Assembly: GCA_003996215.1 (NCBI GenBank)
Contig: QJPP01002951.1
Span: 124,001 to 188,000, forward strand
Length of the DNA: 64,000 nt
Reading direction: 5' to 3'
DNA from: Jaltomata sinuosa
Lineage: Eukaryota > Streptophyta > Magnoliopsida > Solanales > Solanaceae
The notes beneath the pieces are model-generated. The model was not told the DNA's origin. It saw nothing but the letters and a program-made list of their open reading frames with translations, and did no database searches. This document shows positions 34,906 through 46,850 of this stretch, in pieces. The position numbers were made by a program, and so were the translations under genes. The first letter of the stretch is position 1. Every line of letters starts with the position of its first letter.

Positions 34906-37540
34906 TTACAACTGGTTGATCAGCCCAAGGGCCAACCTGTTCTTTTCAAATGCTTCTCTTCCTAGAGCCTTAGTAAATATGTCTGCAATTTGTTCATCAG
35001 TTCCATAAGGCACCATTTTAATCAGTCCTTTTTCAATACAATTTCTGAGAAAGTGATGTCTCACATCTATGTGCTTAATTCTCTTGTGCTGGACAAGATT
35101 CTTGGCCATGTTAACTGCGCTGGTGTTGTCACAAAATATAGGAATGCACCCAAAATTTATTTTATAATCACTGATCTATTTCTTGATCCAGAGCAACAGA
35201 AAGCAGCAGCTACATATTCAGCCTCAGCGGTTGATAGTGCAAAAGAGTTCTGTTTCTTTGTAGCCTAAGATATAAGACATGATCCCAAAAAGTGTATCAT
35301 ACCAGAGGTACTCTTTCTATCCACCAAGTAGCCAGTATAGTTAGCATCAGCATAGCTGATAAGATCAAAAGAGTCACCTGCAGGATACCAAAGAACCAGC
35401 ACTTGAGTTCCTTTGAGGTACCTTAGGATTCTCTTCACAGCCTTCAGGTGAGAATCCTTGGGGGAAGATTGGAACCTAGCACATAACCCCACACTAAACA
35501 CAATGTCAGGCCTACTTACAGTGAGGTATAGAAGGGATCCTATCATTCTTCTATATTTTGTTTCAGCAACAACCACTCCAATATCATCTTTGTCTAGCTT
35601 TGTAGTGGTAGCAATATGAGTGTCATTAGTCTTAGCCCCTTCCATCTCAAATTTCTTCAGAAGTTCTTTGACATACTTCTGTTGTTGAATGGAGGTCCTA
35701 GTCCTGGTTTGATGTTCTTTGACATACTTCTGTTGTTGAATGGAGGTCCTAGTCCTGGTTTGATGTATTTGTAGTCCCAAGAAAAATGTCAGCTCACTCA
35801 TCATGCTCATCTCAAATTCACTGTTTATCAAGGATGCAAACTCTTTGCTCAACACATCATCAATAGCTCCAAAGATTATGTCATCCACATATATTTGCAC
35901 AATGAGGAGACTGCTTCTTTATCTTCTGATAAATAAAGTATTGTCTGTCTTCCCTCTCACATAGTCATGTTCTAATAGAAAAGAGGACAGTCTATCGTAC
36001 CATGCTCTTGGGGTTTGCTGTAGTCCATACAAGGCTTTGTCCAATTGTAGACATGCTCAGATAACTCAAAACTTTCAAACCCTGGGGGCTGTTTCACATA
36101 TACTTCCTCCATTAGATATCCATTCAAGAATACACCTTTCACATCCATCTAAAATAGTTTGAACTCCATATGAGAGGCAAAGGCAATCAACATCCTTATT
36201 GCTTCCATCCGAGCCACAGGTGCAAATGTTTCATCATAGTCAATACCTTCTTCTTGATTGTAGCCTTGTACCACCAGTCTTGCTTTATTTCTAGTTCCTA
36301 CTCCTTGATCATCCATCTTGTTCCTGAACACCCATCTTGTCCTAATGATAGTTCTGTCAGCAGGTTTGGGAACCAGGTGACATACTTTGCTTCTTTCAAA
36401 TTGATTTAGCTCTTCTTGCATTGCTTTAATCCAATAAGCATCTTGTAGGGATTCTTTGATATTCTTAGGCTCTATTAGTGACAGGTAGGCTGAGTAAGCG
36501 CCCAGATTCCTCACCCTATTCCTGGTCTGCATGCCTGAGTCCATAGGAGAAATAATATTTTTAATGGGGTGTGAGCTCTTGTGTTTCCACTTTCTTCCAG
36601 CCATAGGCTGTGAGGGTCCTGGTGCATCTAAGTGATAAGGTGAATATTCTTCATGATTTATTCCCCCCGAATCCTGCACCTCTTCTTGTTCTTCAGTAGG
36701 GGAATTATTTCTAAGAGCCTCTTGATCATGCTCATCATCAGGTTCATCAACTAGTCCAATTATGGTGTCATCATCACATGACTTACTTTCACAATCTTCT
36801 TCATCAAAGATGACATGGATACTCTCTTCCACACAGTTTGTTCTTTTGTTGAATACTTTGTAGATTTTACTTTGTGAGGAGTACCCTAAGAATATGCCTT
36901 CATCACTTTTGGCATCAAACTTTCCTAGAGCATCCTTCCCATTGTTGTGAACATAACATTTACAGCCAAAAGGTCTCAAGTAAGTTAAATTTGCCTTTCT
37001 CCCTTTGAGCAGTTCATAAGGTGTTTTGTCTAGCAAAGCCCTGATCATGCACTTGTTTAGTAAGTAGCAAGCTGTGTTTACTGCCTCAGCCCAAAAGCTC
37101 TTTGGAAGGTCACTGGTTATTAGCATAGTCTTGACCATGTCTTCTAGAGATCTACTTTTCCTTTCAACCACTCCATTTTGCTGAGGAGTTCTTGGTGCAG
37201 AGAAATTATGATCAATTCCATTCTCAACACAAAAGGTCAGGAAGTTTGAGTTCTCAAACTCAGTGCCATGATCTGATCTTATTCCTGACACATCAGTGCT
37301 CAGCTTTTTTTGTACCATCTTGACAAAGATTTTCTAAACTTCAAAAGTTTCATCCTTGGAGCTCAAAAAGAGTGTCCAGGTGAACCTAGAGTAGTCATCA
37401 ATACATATCTCTTCCCACCTCTATTAAGAACCCTCATGGGTCCACATAGATCCATGTGTAGTAGTTGAAGAGGTTTTGTAGTACTAACCATCCGTTTAGG
37501 TTTGAAGGAGGATCTCACATGTTTTCCCTTGGAATTTTTT
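34906..37540 (-). pseudogene. Copia pol (INT-RT-RH), broken
   Basis: The integrase core reads SGIRSDHGTEFEN and PRTPQQNGVVERK (36149-37318). Near 37400 a 10-bp deletion relative to copia element 2 removes codons just before DDYSR and shifts the frame. RT starts with IIRTRWVFRNKMDDQG, meets a stop after HMEFKLF, and resumes at 35900 with the intact box IYVDDIIFG. A 51-bp in-frame duplication gives TRTSIQQQKYVKE twice. RNase H shows SYADANYTGYLVDRKSTSG and ends with HIDVRHHFLR and ADIFTKALG (34906-35109). Confidence 0.92.
35667..35768 (-). repeat. 51-bp in-frame tandem duplication in copia RT
   Basis: GTTCTTTGACATACTTCTGT and the following 31 bases occur twice in a row. The duplication adds 17 residues without shifting the frame. 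Copia element 2 has one copy. Confidence 0.95.
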
Positions 37541-38767
37541 TCAAAATTTTCACAATTATTCATCTTTTTATTCACCTTTTTATTTTGGGTAAGAAATGTC
37601 ATAAATCCGGCCTCATAAATCCTGCCTCTTAACTAGCCTAAATAAATAGGGATCCATTTCTTAAGCACACGTTGCTATTATTCATAAATAGGGATCCATT
37701 TCTTAAGCACACGTTGCTATTATTCTTAAAATTCATTCAATTATCTTTTTATCTTCTTCGTTTGACTTTTTACCTTTCCTTTATTTGCTTTAAAAGTTTT
37801 ACCACCATCACTCATATCAATAACTCCCCTGTTAAATTTCTACCATTAATAATGGTCATAATTTTCATGTTTTTCATATTCATAACCTTTAAATATTTAA
37901 TTTAAAAGTTTAATATACCTTATGGTATTCCTTCATTTTATCTATATAACTTCATATTTTTGATTTCATGAAATCCTTTCCAAGATTATCCTTTTCATTT
38001 CATATTTGGAGTAATAATGCCTTTATATTATTACTGCAGTATTATATTATTCATGCTTTAATTTGACTTGATAAAGAAAACTCTTGAATGTTTATCGATT
38101 TGCAGGAAGGGGTATCGATAAGAGCTCCAAGAAATTAAGAAAAAACAGATTTACGATAATCACCATCACGAGTAACAAGGATATGAAAGACAACTATTCT
38201 AATGGTAGAGTAATGAACATTGCAATATGTTCTCTTCTTTATCTTTGTTTCTTAATTTTGATTTATTTTCACTTTCTCCTAATTCTTTTCATAATAGTAA
38301 TTGAAATTTATTTAGAGTAACGAGTATTTCAACATTATTCTATCTTCATATATTTTCGTTTCTTTTTATTAACTTTAAGCAAGTAATTTATATACCTTCT
38401 TATGAAATAATAATATGATTAAGTGTTAATAATATATAATTATGAAAAATGAACATTGAGTATCATTAGATTGTTTAAAAAAGGAAAATAATTAAAAGTT
38501 GTGCATCATTTGTAAATTCACTAATTTATGCTCTGAGATGCAATTCTTTGTTTTTATAGATATATAATCTTTAGTTTTGTTTCCTTTTATTTCCACCCCT
38601 TTCAATTTATAAATGTAATCATTTATTTTCTATGCCCCGACTATAATTGAGAAATTAACTAAACAAGTAATCATATAAATGCCTCTTTATTCTTTCTGTT
38701 TAAATTAAAAGGATAGTGAAAAATAACACCTTTCAATTTTTGCAAAGTGTGACATTTATCTTTTATA
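37541..38767. other. AT-rich stretch with a 42-bp tandem duplication
   Basis: At 37641-37725 AAATAGGGATCCATTTCTTA and the next 22 bases occur twice at a 42-bp spacing. The rest is AT-rich. An exon-like piece after TTTGCAG at about 38105 (GAAGGGGTATCGATAAGAGC) has no recognisable product. Confidence 0.45.
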
Positions 38768-40430
38768 CTAGATATCGAAGCCCGTGCTCAGCACGGGCCA
38801 ATACATGTTACATTTTTTGTGTTAATTTATGTGATACAGATAGAATTTAAATAGTCAATCAAATTTTTTATATGGTTTTTAGATATTTCAAGTTGTTAAC
38901 TATTATCATTTATAATATTTTTTACGTAATTTTTAAATAATATATGTTACTCCCTCTGTGTCAATTTATGTGGCATCGATACAATTTTGAGAGTCAACTA
39001 AATTTTCTATACATCTTTAAAATATCTTAAGTTCTTAATTGTTTGCGATTTATAGTACTTTTTTTTCTGTCCCAATTTATGTGGCATTAATAAAATTTTG
39101 AGAGTCGTTTAATTTTTTATGTTTTTGAAATATTTTAAGTTGCTATTATTGTGATTTATAGTACCTTTTATGCAATTTTTAAATATATAACAGATTAAAA
39201 AGAAAATTAAAATAAACAAATTAAAATGGAGAACGTATAAGGAAATATCCAAGCATGCAAAAATTTTCATGTCTTTTAAATATTTTAAGTTGTTAATTAT
39301 CGTGATTTATACTAATATTTATGTAATTTTTAAATATATAACAAATTTTAAAAAATAAGATAAATGAATTAAAACGGAGAAATTATAAAAGGAAATATCT
39401 AAGCAGGCAGCACAAGCAGGTACGTCGACCAACTGCCTGCTTATCCTCCTTTATAAGTAAGGTAATTTTAAGTTTTAAATTATTGTGATTTATAGTACTT
39501 TTTTTCTTCTGTCTCAATTTATGTGGCACTGATAAAATTTCGAGAGTCGACTAAATTTTTTATGTCTTTTAAATATTTTAAGTTGTTATATTGTGATTTG
39601 TGCTAAAACAAATTAAAATGGAGAAAATATGCAAGCATGCATGTTGACCTCGTGCCTGCTTGTTGCCATTTTAAAAAATATTTTAAGTTGTTAATTATTG
39701 TGATTTATAATTTTTTTCTTCTGTCATAATTTATGTGGCACTGATAAAATTTTGAGAGTCGACTAAATTTTTTATGTCTTTTAAATATTATAAGTTGTTA
39801 TATTGTGATTTGTAGTACTTTTTACGTAATATTCAAATATATAATAGATTTTAAAAAGAAAACAAATTAAAATGGAGAAAATATAAAAGAAAATATGCAT
39901 GCAGGCATGTCGACCTCATGCCTCCTTGTTGCCCTTTATAATTTAGATAGTCAATCAAATTTTTTACATAGTTTTTACGTATTTTAAGTTGTTAACTATT
40001 TAGATTTATAATACTTTTTATGTAATTTTCAAATAATATATGTTACTCACTTTGTACCAATTTATGTGTCATTGATACAATTTTGAAAGTCAACTAAATT
40101 TTTGTATGCACCCTTTAAATATTTTAAATTGTTAATTATTATAATTTATAGTACTTTTTCTTCTGTCCCAATTAATGTGGCAGTAATAAAATTTCGAAAG
40201 TCAATCAATTTTTTATATCTTTTAAATATTTTAAGTTATTAATTATTGTGAATTATACTATTTTTTACATAATTTTTAAATATATAATAGATTAAAAATA
40301 AAAGTAAAATAAATAAATTAAAACAGAAAAAATATAAAAAAAAATATCTAAGCAGGTAGTATAAGCAGGCAGCACAAGCAGACATATCGACCTACTGCCT
40401 GCTTATTGCCTTTACATTTATGACCTACTA
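38768..40430 (-). mobile_element. Helitron-like element with hairpin terminus and satellite-like body
   Basis: On - the 3' end is the perfect 19-bp palindrome GCCCGTGCTGAGCACGGGC (38780-38798), then TTCGATATCTAG at 38768, with A on the + flank. The body repeats a 130-150 bp unit with CAATTTATGTGGCA, ATTTTAAGTTGTTA and TGATTTATAGTACTTTTT. Unit ends often carry a second hairpin (AAGCAGGCAG...CTGCCTGCTT). The 5' end is not clear and is set where the array stops. Confidence 0.65.
39401..39442. repeat. GCAGGC hairpin, first of four
   Basis: AAGCAGGCAG is answered by CTGCCTGCTT around ACGTCGACC. Related hairpins are at 39633-39661, about 39896-39927 and 40350-40403. Confidence 0.8.
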
Positions 40431-40740
40431 AAAAAGGAAAAATTACAGAAGTACAAAATTATAACATTTTAAAAAAAAGAGATAAATTCCATCATACACT
40501 TGCATAAAAGAGTATTATGTATGTAAGTATATATATAGACCTTATAGGGATAAAATCAAAGAATAAGTGTGTGAGAAATAAATAATGTAACCAAATATTT
40601 AAAAGATAAAGCTAACAGTTACAAAAATTACGTAATTGTAAATTTATGGAAATAAAATACAGTTTCCGTAGTAAATATTACTCCTATCAAATATATGAAA
40701 ATTTTCATATAAAAGCATTTGAGAAAATATTTTCATGAAA

Positions 40741-40778
40741 TGTTATAATATTACACGAAGCGTGGATAAATTTACTAG
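40741..40778 (+). mobile_element. Helitron 3' terminus, orphan
   Basis: ACACGAAGCGTGGATAAATT followed by TACTAG and then T is a small hairpin plus CTAG end of Helitron type on +. I could not find its 5' end; the element may lie between about 40431 and here. Confidence 0.5.
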
Positions 40779-41079
40779 TTATATATATATATTGATAATA
40801 TAAAATTTTATATTATTAATAACTTTCAATTTAGAATAGCACGTAATCAATTGGTATTTTTATGCTTAATTACTTTGTATATATAACTACTATATTAGAA
40901 GAGAGCAGATTTTGACATGTCTATTTTTAGACATTTATATTAAAGCTGACGATATTTTGGACTCTAATCATCCCTAAGCCATGTGTCCTTTGCTCCTAAA
41001 TTGTGAAGCCACGTATCAATTGCCTAGATCACCTTTTCATCTACATTTTCGTTTGTTCTTCACTTACATTGCCTTCTGG

Positions 41080-41716
41080 CTTTGGAGCAGGATCGTCTCA
41101 ATAAAATTGAGGGCCTAAAGCCAAATTTTATAAAGAGGTTTTAACTTTTTTTCTAGTTAACATATATATTAAATAACAATGACAACAATTACATACTCAA
41201 ATATAATTCTACAAGTAAGGTCTAGGGAGTTTAGACAGTAAAAATATAATCAAATATAATTTTTTAATGAAAAAGTTCAATATAAACTTTGAATAATAAA
41301 CCTGATTCAAGAATTTGAGAAGTTGATATAATGATATCGAAATAGTGTTGTATTGAATTTGATAAGTTGATATAATGATATCGAAATAGTGTTGTGTTGA
41401 ATTTGATAAGTTGATATAATGATATCGAAATAGTGTTGCGTTGCTTCAATATAATAATAACTTGTTGCAATGTTTGAAATTTGAAGAAAACACCAAAAAC
41501 AAATTTAATCTTTTTATAAACTGACAATAATTGATTTTATCTGTCCAAAATTTCTTTTCAAATTTGACAGTACATGAGATTTTTTAATATATATAGATAG
41601 ACACGCGCGCTCACACACACACATCTTTAGGGGGAAAATGGGGGCCCCAAAAAATTTAGGGCCCCAAATAGCAATTGCTTTAGTTGTCTTATGGTCGAGC
41701 CGACCCTGCTTTGGAG
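41080..41716. mobile_element. Non-autonomous hAT with 8-bp target duplication
   Basis: The element runs 41088-41708 (621 bp), starting CAGGATCGTCTCAA and ending TCGAGCCGACCCTG. CTTTGGAG flanks it on both sides (41080-41087, 41709-41716). It contains AGGGCCTAAAGCC and GGGCCCCAAA motifs and a 44-bp tandem repeat. No transposase. Confidence 0.92.
41320..41445 (+). repeat. 44-bp tandem repeat, about three copies
   Basis: Units start at 41320, 41364 and 41408 with AAGTTGATATAATGATATCG then AAATAGTGTTG. They lie inside the hAT and contain the palindrome TGATATCG-like centre. Confidence 0.95.
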
Positions 41717-42409
41717 TCTTTCGTTGAGCATTGATTATTACTATATTAGAAAAGAGCAGATTGACACGAGGAGTAACATATATTATTTGAAAATAATGTA
41801 AAAAGTATTATAAATTATAATAATTAAATTATTTAAAATATTTAAAAGGCATATAAAAAATTTAGTTGACTCTCTAAATTTTATCAATAACACATAAATT
41901 AAAATAAAAAAAGTAACATATATTATTTAAAAATTACGTAAAAAATACTATAAATCACAATAATTAATAACTTAAAATATTTTAAAAACTTATAAAATTT
42001 TTGATTAAACAGGCACGAGGTCAACGTGCCTGCTTTAGCAGCTAGAAACATTTTGATCATTTTTGTTAATTTCTCTATTTTAATTTATTTGTCTTATCTT
42101 TTTAATTTATAATATATTCAAAAATTGCATAAAAAAGATACATCACAATAATTAATAATTTAAAATATTTAAAAGACATATAAAAGATTTAATTGACTCT
42201 CCAAATTTTATCAATGACACATAAATTGGAGTAGCGAGAGTAACATATATTATTTGAAAATTACGTAGAAAGTACTATAAATCATAATAATTAATAACTT
42301 AAAATACTTTTCAAATTTCATTTGTGCCACATAAATTAAGAAAGAGAAGTAATATATATTGGGGCCGTACTGGCACAGACGCTCCTGTATCTAGTATAAT
42401 TTAAAATAT

Positions 42410-42610
42410 GTTATTCTCTTTATCCCAGTTTATATAACTCACTTTTTTTAGTCTGTTTCAAAAAGAATGACACATTTTATATTTAATAAAAACTTAATTT
42501 TAAAATAATTATTTTACCTTATTTTAGATCACATATTTCAAAACTCTTTCTTTCTTTTTTAAATTTTGTGTCAAATTAAATTAACTCACGTAAATTGAAA
42601 AGGAGGAATA
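42410..42610. mobile_element. Degraded Stowaway-type MITE
   Basis: CTCTTTATCCCAGTTTATAT at the left and CACGTAAATTGAAAAGGAGG at the right form weak inverted ends. The inner AGTCTGTTTCAAAAAGAATGAC matches the MITE at 25213 (AGTCCGTTTCAAAAAGAATG). Old copy. Confidence 0.55.
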
Positions 42611-42745
42611 TTATTTTATAAATCTTTTTTACGTCATTAGTAAATAAAACTTAAACTCATGCTTTACTTCAAAGTTCATTAATTAGCTGCGCGTACATAG
42701 AAGCAGTCTCTTTCTTCTCTTTTTTCTTTTTGTAGCATTGCCACC

Positions 42746-43376
42746 CCCCGCTCTAGGGGTGGGCATGGTATGGTACGATATTTAAAAGATTGATGTGGTA
42801 ATTTTGATATTCACTTTTTAAAATTATTATATCATTATCATATCAAATTAATTCGGTATGGTTTGGTATTTTGAAGTTCGGTTTCGATATTTTGCGGTAT
42901 GGTGAATCGGTAATCATAGTTTGTTCAACTTCGACTAATATATAATCATATAATAGAGTATTATGACTTTGACTTTTCACAAAAAAAGGGTATCAATTGT
43001 TCATACTAACACATTACACATGTAGAAATATATATTCAAGAGAAAGTACAAACAACTCCTTTTGTTAATCAATAACATTTAAAAGACATTTCAATCAAAA
43101 TAGAGTAGTCAAAGTTCTAACTTCTAAACATTTAATTTATACTAATACTAGATTGTATATTTGTTAGTATTTTAATAATATATATATGTTATATGTAACT
43201 ATATACTCCGGTATGGTATTCGATATTTCAGTATATTATTTCTAAATACCAAATAAATTTAAAATGTATACCATATACCGTATCAAATACCATAATATCA
43301 AAACCACGGTATCAAAAATTTCGATATGGTATGATAATTCGGTATATACCATACCATGCCCACCCCTACTCGGCTC
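42746..43376. mobile_element. Non-autonomous hAT with near-perfect 20+ bp inverted ends
   Basis: The element runs 42754-43368. TAGGGGTGGGCATGGTATGG at the left is the exact reverse complement of CCATACCATGCCCACCCCTA at the right. The flanks CCCCGCTC and CTCGGCTC agree at six of eight bases, a decayed target duplication. The interior repeats GGTATGG and CGGTATATACC motifs. Confidence 0.88.
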
Positions 43377-43482
43377 TATATATTTGACATTCTTCTTCTC
43401 TTTTTTTTTCTTGTTCAACACATTTTCTTAGGGGTAATGTATCACTTTTCTCGTTTACTACTATTATGAAAAATCAACAAAT

Positions 43483-43838
43483 ATGACAAACCAAACCCCA
43501 GAAAAACTTGTCAAAATATAGTTTGAGAATTGGATGAGCTCAAACTTGTGATTGTTCCAAGTGAAACGTCATACGTCAAAATGACCGCACATGACAAAGA
43601 CTACTACACAGCCAAATGGGCGGCAGCCCATAAAGATATGTTAGCATTTTTCACACCAATGTGGCTGAGCCCTTTGGAAAATCCATTCTTATGGGTCACA
43701 ATGAAAAATATTGATGCTAAAAGAATGGGGGATAGAAAAATGGTGGAGTTGGCAAGGATGAAAAGCAGTACTGATGACTCATCATCAATTAGTGAAATCT
43801 TACTGATCCAAACTCATGTTGTCCACTATCTTCTGTAA
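43483..43838 (+). pseudogene. DOG1-like gene copy, truncated and frameshifted
   Basis: The relic starts MTNQTPEKLVKI, has a stop, then FENWMSS, the usual opening of DOG1-domain proteins. A frameshift follows. In the next frame (43530-43838) YYTAKWAAAHKDMLAFFTPM and WLSPLENPFLWVT match the middle of the DOG1 domain, whose members read like YYxAKxxAAxxDxxxFFxPxWLSPLENxxLWV. Past WVT the match ends and the frame closes with no C-terminal half. It lies 3 kb from an intact DOG1-like gene on the opposite strand, but its sequence is a different subtype, so it need not be a copy of that gene. Confidence 0.8.
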
Positions 43839-44123
43839 GTTAAACTCATACACAGTGCACATGTGCACTTGCTAATAGTTGCTATCATTTAAGTAATTAA
43901 GTGTTCTATATATACTTCTACTACCTAGTACTTCTACGCAGTACTCTCTCCGTCCTAATGTAATGTATGTCATGTAGTTTAATTGAGCATAAATTTTTTC
44001 GTAATTTTTGAAAATTATCCTTGAAATAAATAATTTTAAATAGAAGAATATATTTTTGTGGATTTTTTTGTCAAATAAGTCAGATTCAGTGCTAAAATAT
44101 TGATAGTGTCTTAAATAATAGGC
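43839..44123. other. Short intergenic stretch
   Basis: CTCTCTCCGTCCTAATGTAA near 43945 is a half of a Stowaway-like MITE; nothing else is recognised. Confidence 0.35.
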
Positions 44124-44470
44124 GTTTGGCCATAAATATTATTCATAATATTCCAGAATACATTTTCACTTTATTCCAGAATACTTATTTGGCCATGAAA
44201 TTAAAAATATATTTCGAAATATGTTTTCACAATTTTTGGTTTTTTGAAAAACACCTCTTAAGGTGTATTCACTATTTTGAGATTCAATTTTTCTCACTTT
44301 ATTTTTAAATATTACACCAACTCAATAATCTAAAATATTTTTGAAAATACTATGGTCAAACACAATTTCAACTCTATTTTCAACTTTAAAGTGAATACCA
44401 AATAAAGTGAATAAAGTAAATACCAAATAAAGTAAACACATTTTTTATTTTTATGGCCAAACTAATATCT
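44116..44470. mobile_element. hAT-type MITE (GTTTGGCCAT family)
   Basis: The element spans about 44124-44462: GTTTGGCCATAAATATTATT at the left, TTTTTATGGCCAAAC at the right. The flanks TAATAGGC and TAATATCT share five bases. A related fragment lies at 52015-52120 inside a Helitron. Confidence 0.75.
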
Positions 44471-44954
44471 CACCTTGTAATTAATTAAGGATCGTAGAGG
44501 ATTTTCAACTTTGCTGCCCAGTGTAATTATTCATCCATCTTTATCTCTCGAGGTGTTTTGGACAAAAATCCAATACACCGATAATGTGTTTTTTGTTACA
44601 ATCAATACATAGATTATCCACTGTCTAATCCCCACCAATGGTAATGTAAAAAATAAAATAAATCAAATACCCATGGGCCATGGCTCAAAATGTTTGTGTT
44701 AACCTTTTTTTATTTTTAGGATTCTATCAAAATATTATATGTACTTAAAACTAAGTGGGTTGAAATTCCCTTCTGTAATTTCAGCTCCAGTAATCCTCAA
44801 TGATTGATTCAGATTATGACAACTCATCAAAATAACATCTAAAGGCTGTAGCTTATTCCTATAAAACCCCAATATACTTGTCACATTTTGATTGTAAAGA
44901 GTAAAATTAAATAATCTTTATATAAAAAATTTAGTGCTGTTGTTTCTTAACAGC

Positions 44955-45780
44955 ATGACACGCTCAAACATGGATTTGGCTCCTCTCTATTTCCTTCTCT
45001 CCATTTCTCCCAACTTCATGATATAAGTTAAATTTAATGGCTAAAATTTAATTAATCAAAATAAATGCCTAATCATGATTTAGATAATAAATATCTTATA
45101 TATTTAATTTCAAAAATTGTGACATATATAGTACTTTGTCCATAAATATACTTCCTACTTTTTTTCCAGGATCTAGCCTCCAATTATTTTTTAATTAATA
45201 ACCTATTATTTAATCGGTCTACTCGTTTTATAAGTGCTTCCGATTACAATTTCGTTCAAAATTTCTACAAATTTTTAAAATATATATCTAGTTCTGTTAG
45301 TTAATCAGCTTCATTCTTTTGTTTTAATTTATTTAATATGTATATAGTTATTTAGTTTAGCTTCATTCTTTTATTTTAATTTATTTAATAAATGAGGTAT
45401 TCTTGAACTTTAAGGTAGGGCAGTTTCATTCACAAAATTTACAAAGTAACTCTCGATTTTTGAAAAATTTAATATGAAAATATTGATATTACAAATTAAC
45501 AGGAAAAAAAGTAGGAAGAGAGATTTTATTTTACTATATTTATAGACAAGATTATATATATGTTGCTAAATTATGGGATTGTAATAATTTTTTGAATTAA
45601 ATATGTAAACTATGGTTATATATAAGATATTTATTATCTAAATCATGGTTAGGCATTTATTTTGATTAATTAAATCTTACCCATTAAATTTAATTTATGC
45701 CATATGTCCTCAATTCAAGTAAGAACTTGGAGAAAATGGAGAGAAAGAAAATAGAGAGGAGACAAATCCCTCGAAGATAT
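44955..45780. mobile_element. DNA element with about 200-bp inverted arms
   Basis: The left arm (44955-45172) and right arm (45499-45780) are reverse complements over long runs, for example AAAATAAATGCCTAATCATG on the left against its inverse on the right, and GGAAAAAAAGTAGGAAG at the inner edge of the right arm. The stretch between (45173-45498) holds a direct repeat TTTTAATTTATTTAATA. No transposase. Mutator-like or a foldback element. Confidence 0.75.
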
Positions 45781-45804
45781 ACTCAACATTTGGTAGAAAT
45801 CCAC

Positions 45805-45835
<31 letters not shown>

Positions 45836-46850
45836 CAGTATTAGTTTAAATTGGAGTTGGATCTGTTTCCTCATGCTCTCTCTCTATCCTAAAATAGGTT
45901 CACTTCCTATCAAGAAAACAAACTACAAACTACTTTGGTGTTTCTAATTTTTTCAAAAAATATAAAAAATAGTTCATCAAATATAAAGTTTGATATTTAA
46001 TTTCTGAAAAATTCCTTTTAAATTTGTTAATAAGTTTGTAACTTTTAAGTGTTTCTAAAATTTTCTACTTCGACTTATTTTCCTATGGTGTACCTAGAAT
46101 CTACTTCATATTTCTCTAATATGAATATTTCTCCCTTTTTTTTATATCATTCCTCAAGTCTCATAGGTTTAATCAGGGCTCGTTGAGTTCTTAAGAATCA
46201 TAATATTTTTTTCGTCTAATTGATAGAATGGATTTCTTGAACTACTTAAGTACAGAGAGCAAGGAAGAGACTTTCGAGGAATACTTTGATATAATTGGGA
46301 GTTATTTATAGTGATTTGACCATTAAAGTTACTTATCTTTCTTTATATCTTTCAAAAGTTATTAATTAACTTAGGTTAGTTAGTCTTCACGACTATTTTA
46401 GCCGAATATACAACTTTCGGTACTTATTCACTAGCGTGGCAGCCATAAATTTTTCGAAAATATATATTAAACAATTAAAATAGTACTAGAATTTATTCTA
46501 AAGGTCATCTCGTAACTTGTCTAGTTAGATATTCTTTTCTCTTATAAAGCTAACATGACAAGCTTTTACTGCGATTTAGCGATAAATTAATGATGTAATT
46601 CATAGTTAATTTTTTTTTGTTTAATTGCTTATTCTTTTATATGTTATAATTAATTAATTTAAGCTTGATCAAATTGTACATGTCATTCTATATACCTTAT
46701 TCTTTCAATCTTTTGGATTTGACTAGTCTCTGTTACATCTTCTCTCTTCAATTTAATTCTCAAGTGCATATATTTAAATTTAAAATTCTAAATATAACAA
46801 GCATACATCTTTATTTATTAGGTATGTAAGTGGCAGAAATAAAAGAAAAC
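45781..46850. other. AT-rich intergenic stretch 3' of the DOG1-like gene
   Basis: A (TA)n run is at about 45805-45828. I see no gene in the rest. Confidence 0.4.
46810..46819 (-). promoter_or_regulatory. Poly(A) signal of the DOG1-like gene
   Basis: AATAAATAAA on - about 35 bases after the stop codon; a plausible near-upstream polyadenylation element. Confidence 0.45.

Larger units (their letters stand above)
33820..37540 (-). mobile_element. Ty1/copia element 1, 5' truncated
   Basis: On - integrase precedes RT and RNase H, the copia order. Only the 3' LTR (33820-34677) is present. At the other end homology to the second copia element stops at about 37540, within the integrase zinc region, and no gag, protease or 5' LTR follows. 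The pol is very similar to copia element 2 (55854-58520), so the two are one family. Confidence 0.9.
40888..42394 (+). mobile_element. Helitron-like element, interrupted by a hAT
   Basis: The 3' end is GGCCGTACTGGCACAGAC then GCTCCTGTATCTAG with T at 42395. Two possible 5' ends share TACTATATTAGAARAGAGCA: about 40888 and about 41740. The repeated unit (CATAAATT, inverse of AATTTATG) fills 41770-42360 in the orientation opposite to that at 38768. A hairpin AGGCACG...CGTGCCT is at 42011-42031. Only one 3' end is seen, so at least one copy is truncated. Confidence 0.6.

Noticed and set aside
38084..38320. A 78-residue membrane-like protein
   Set aside because: Hydrophobic because AT-rich; no homology, no context supporting a gene.
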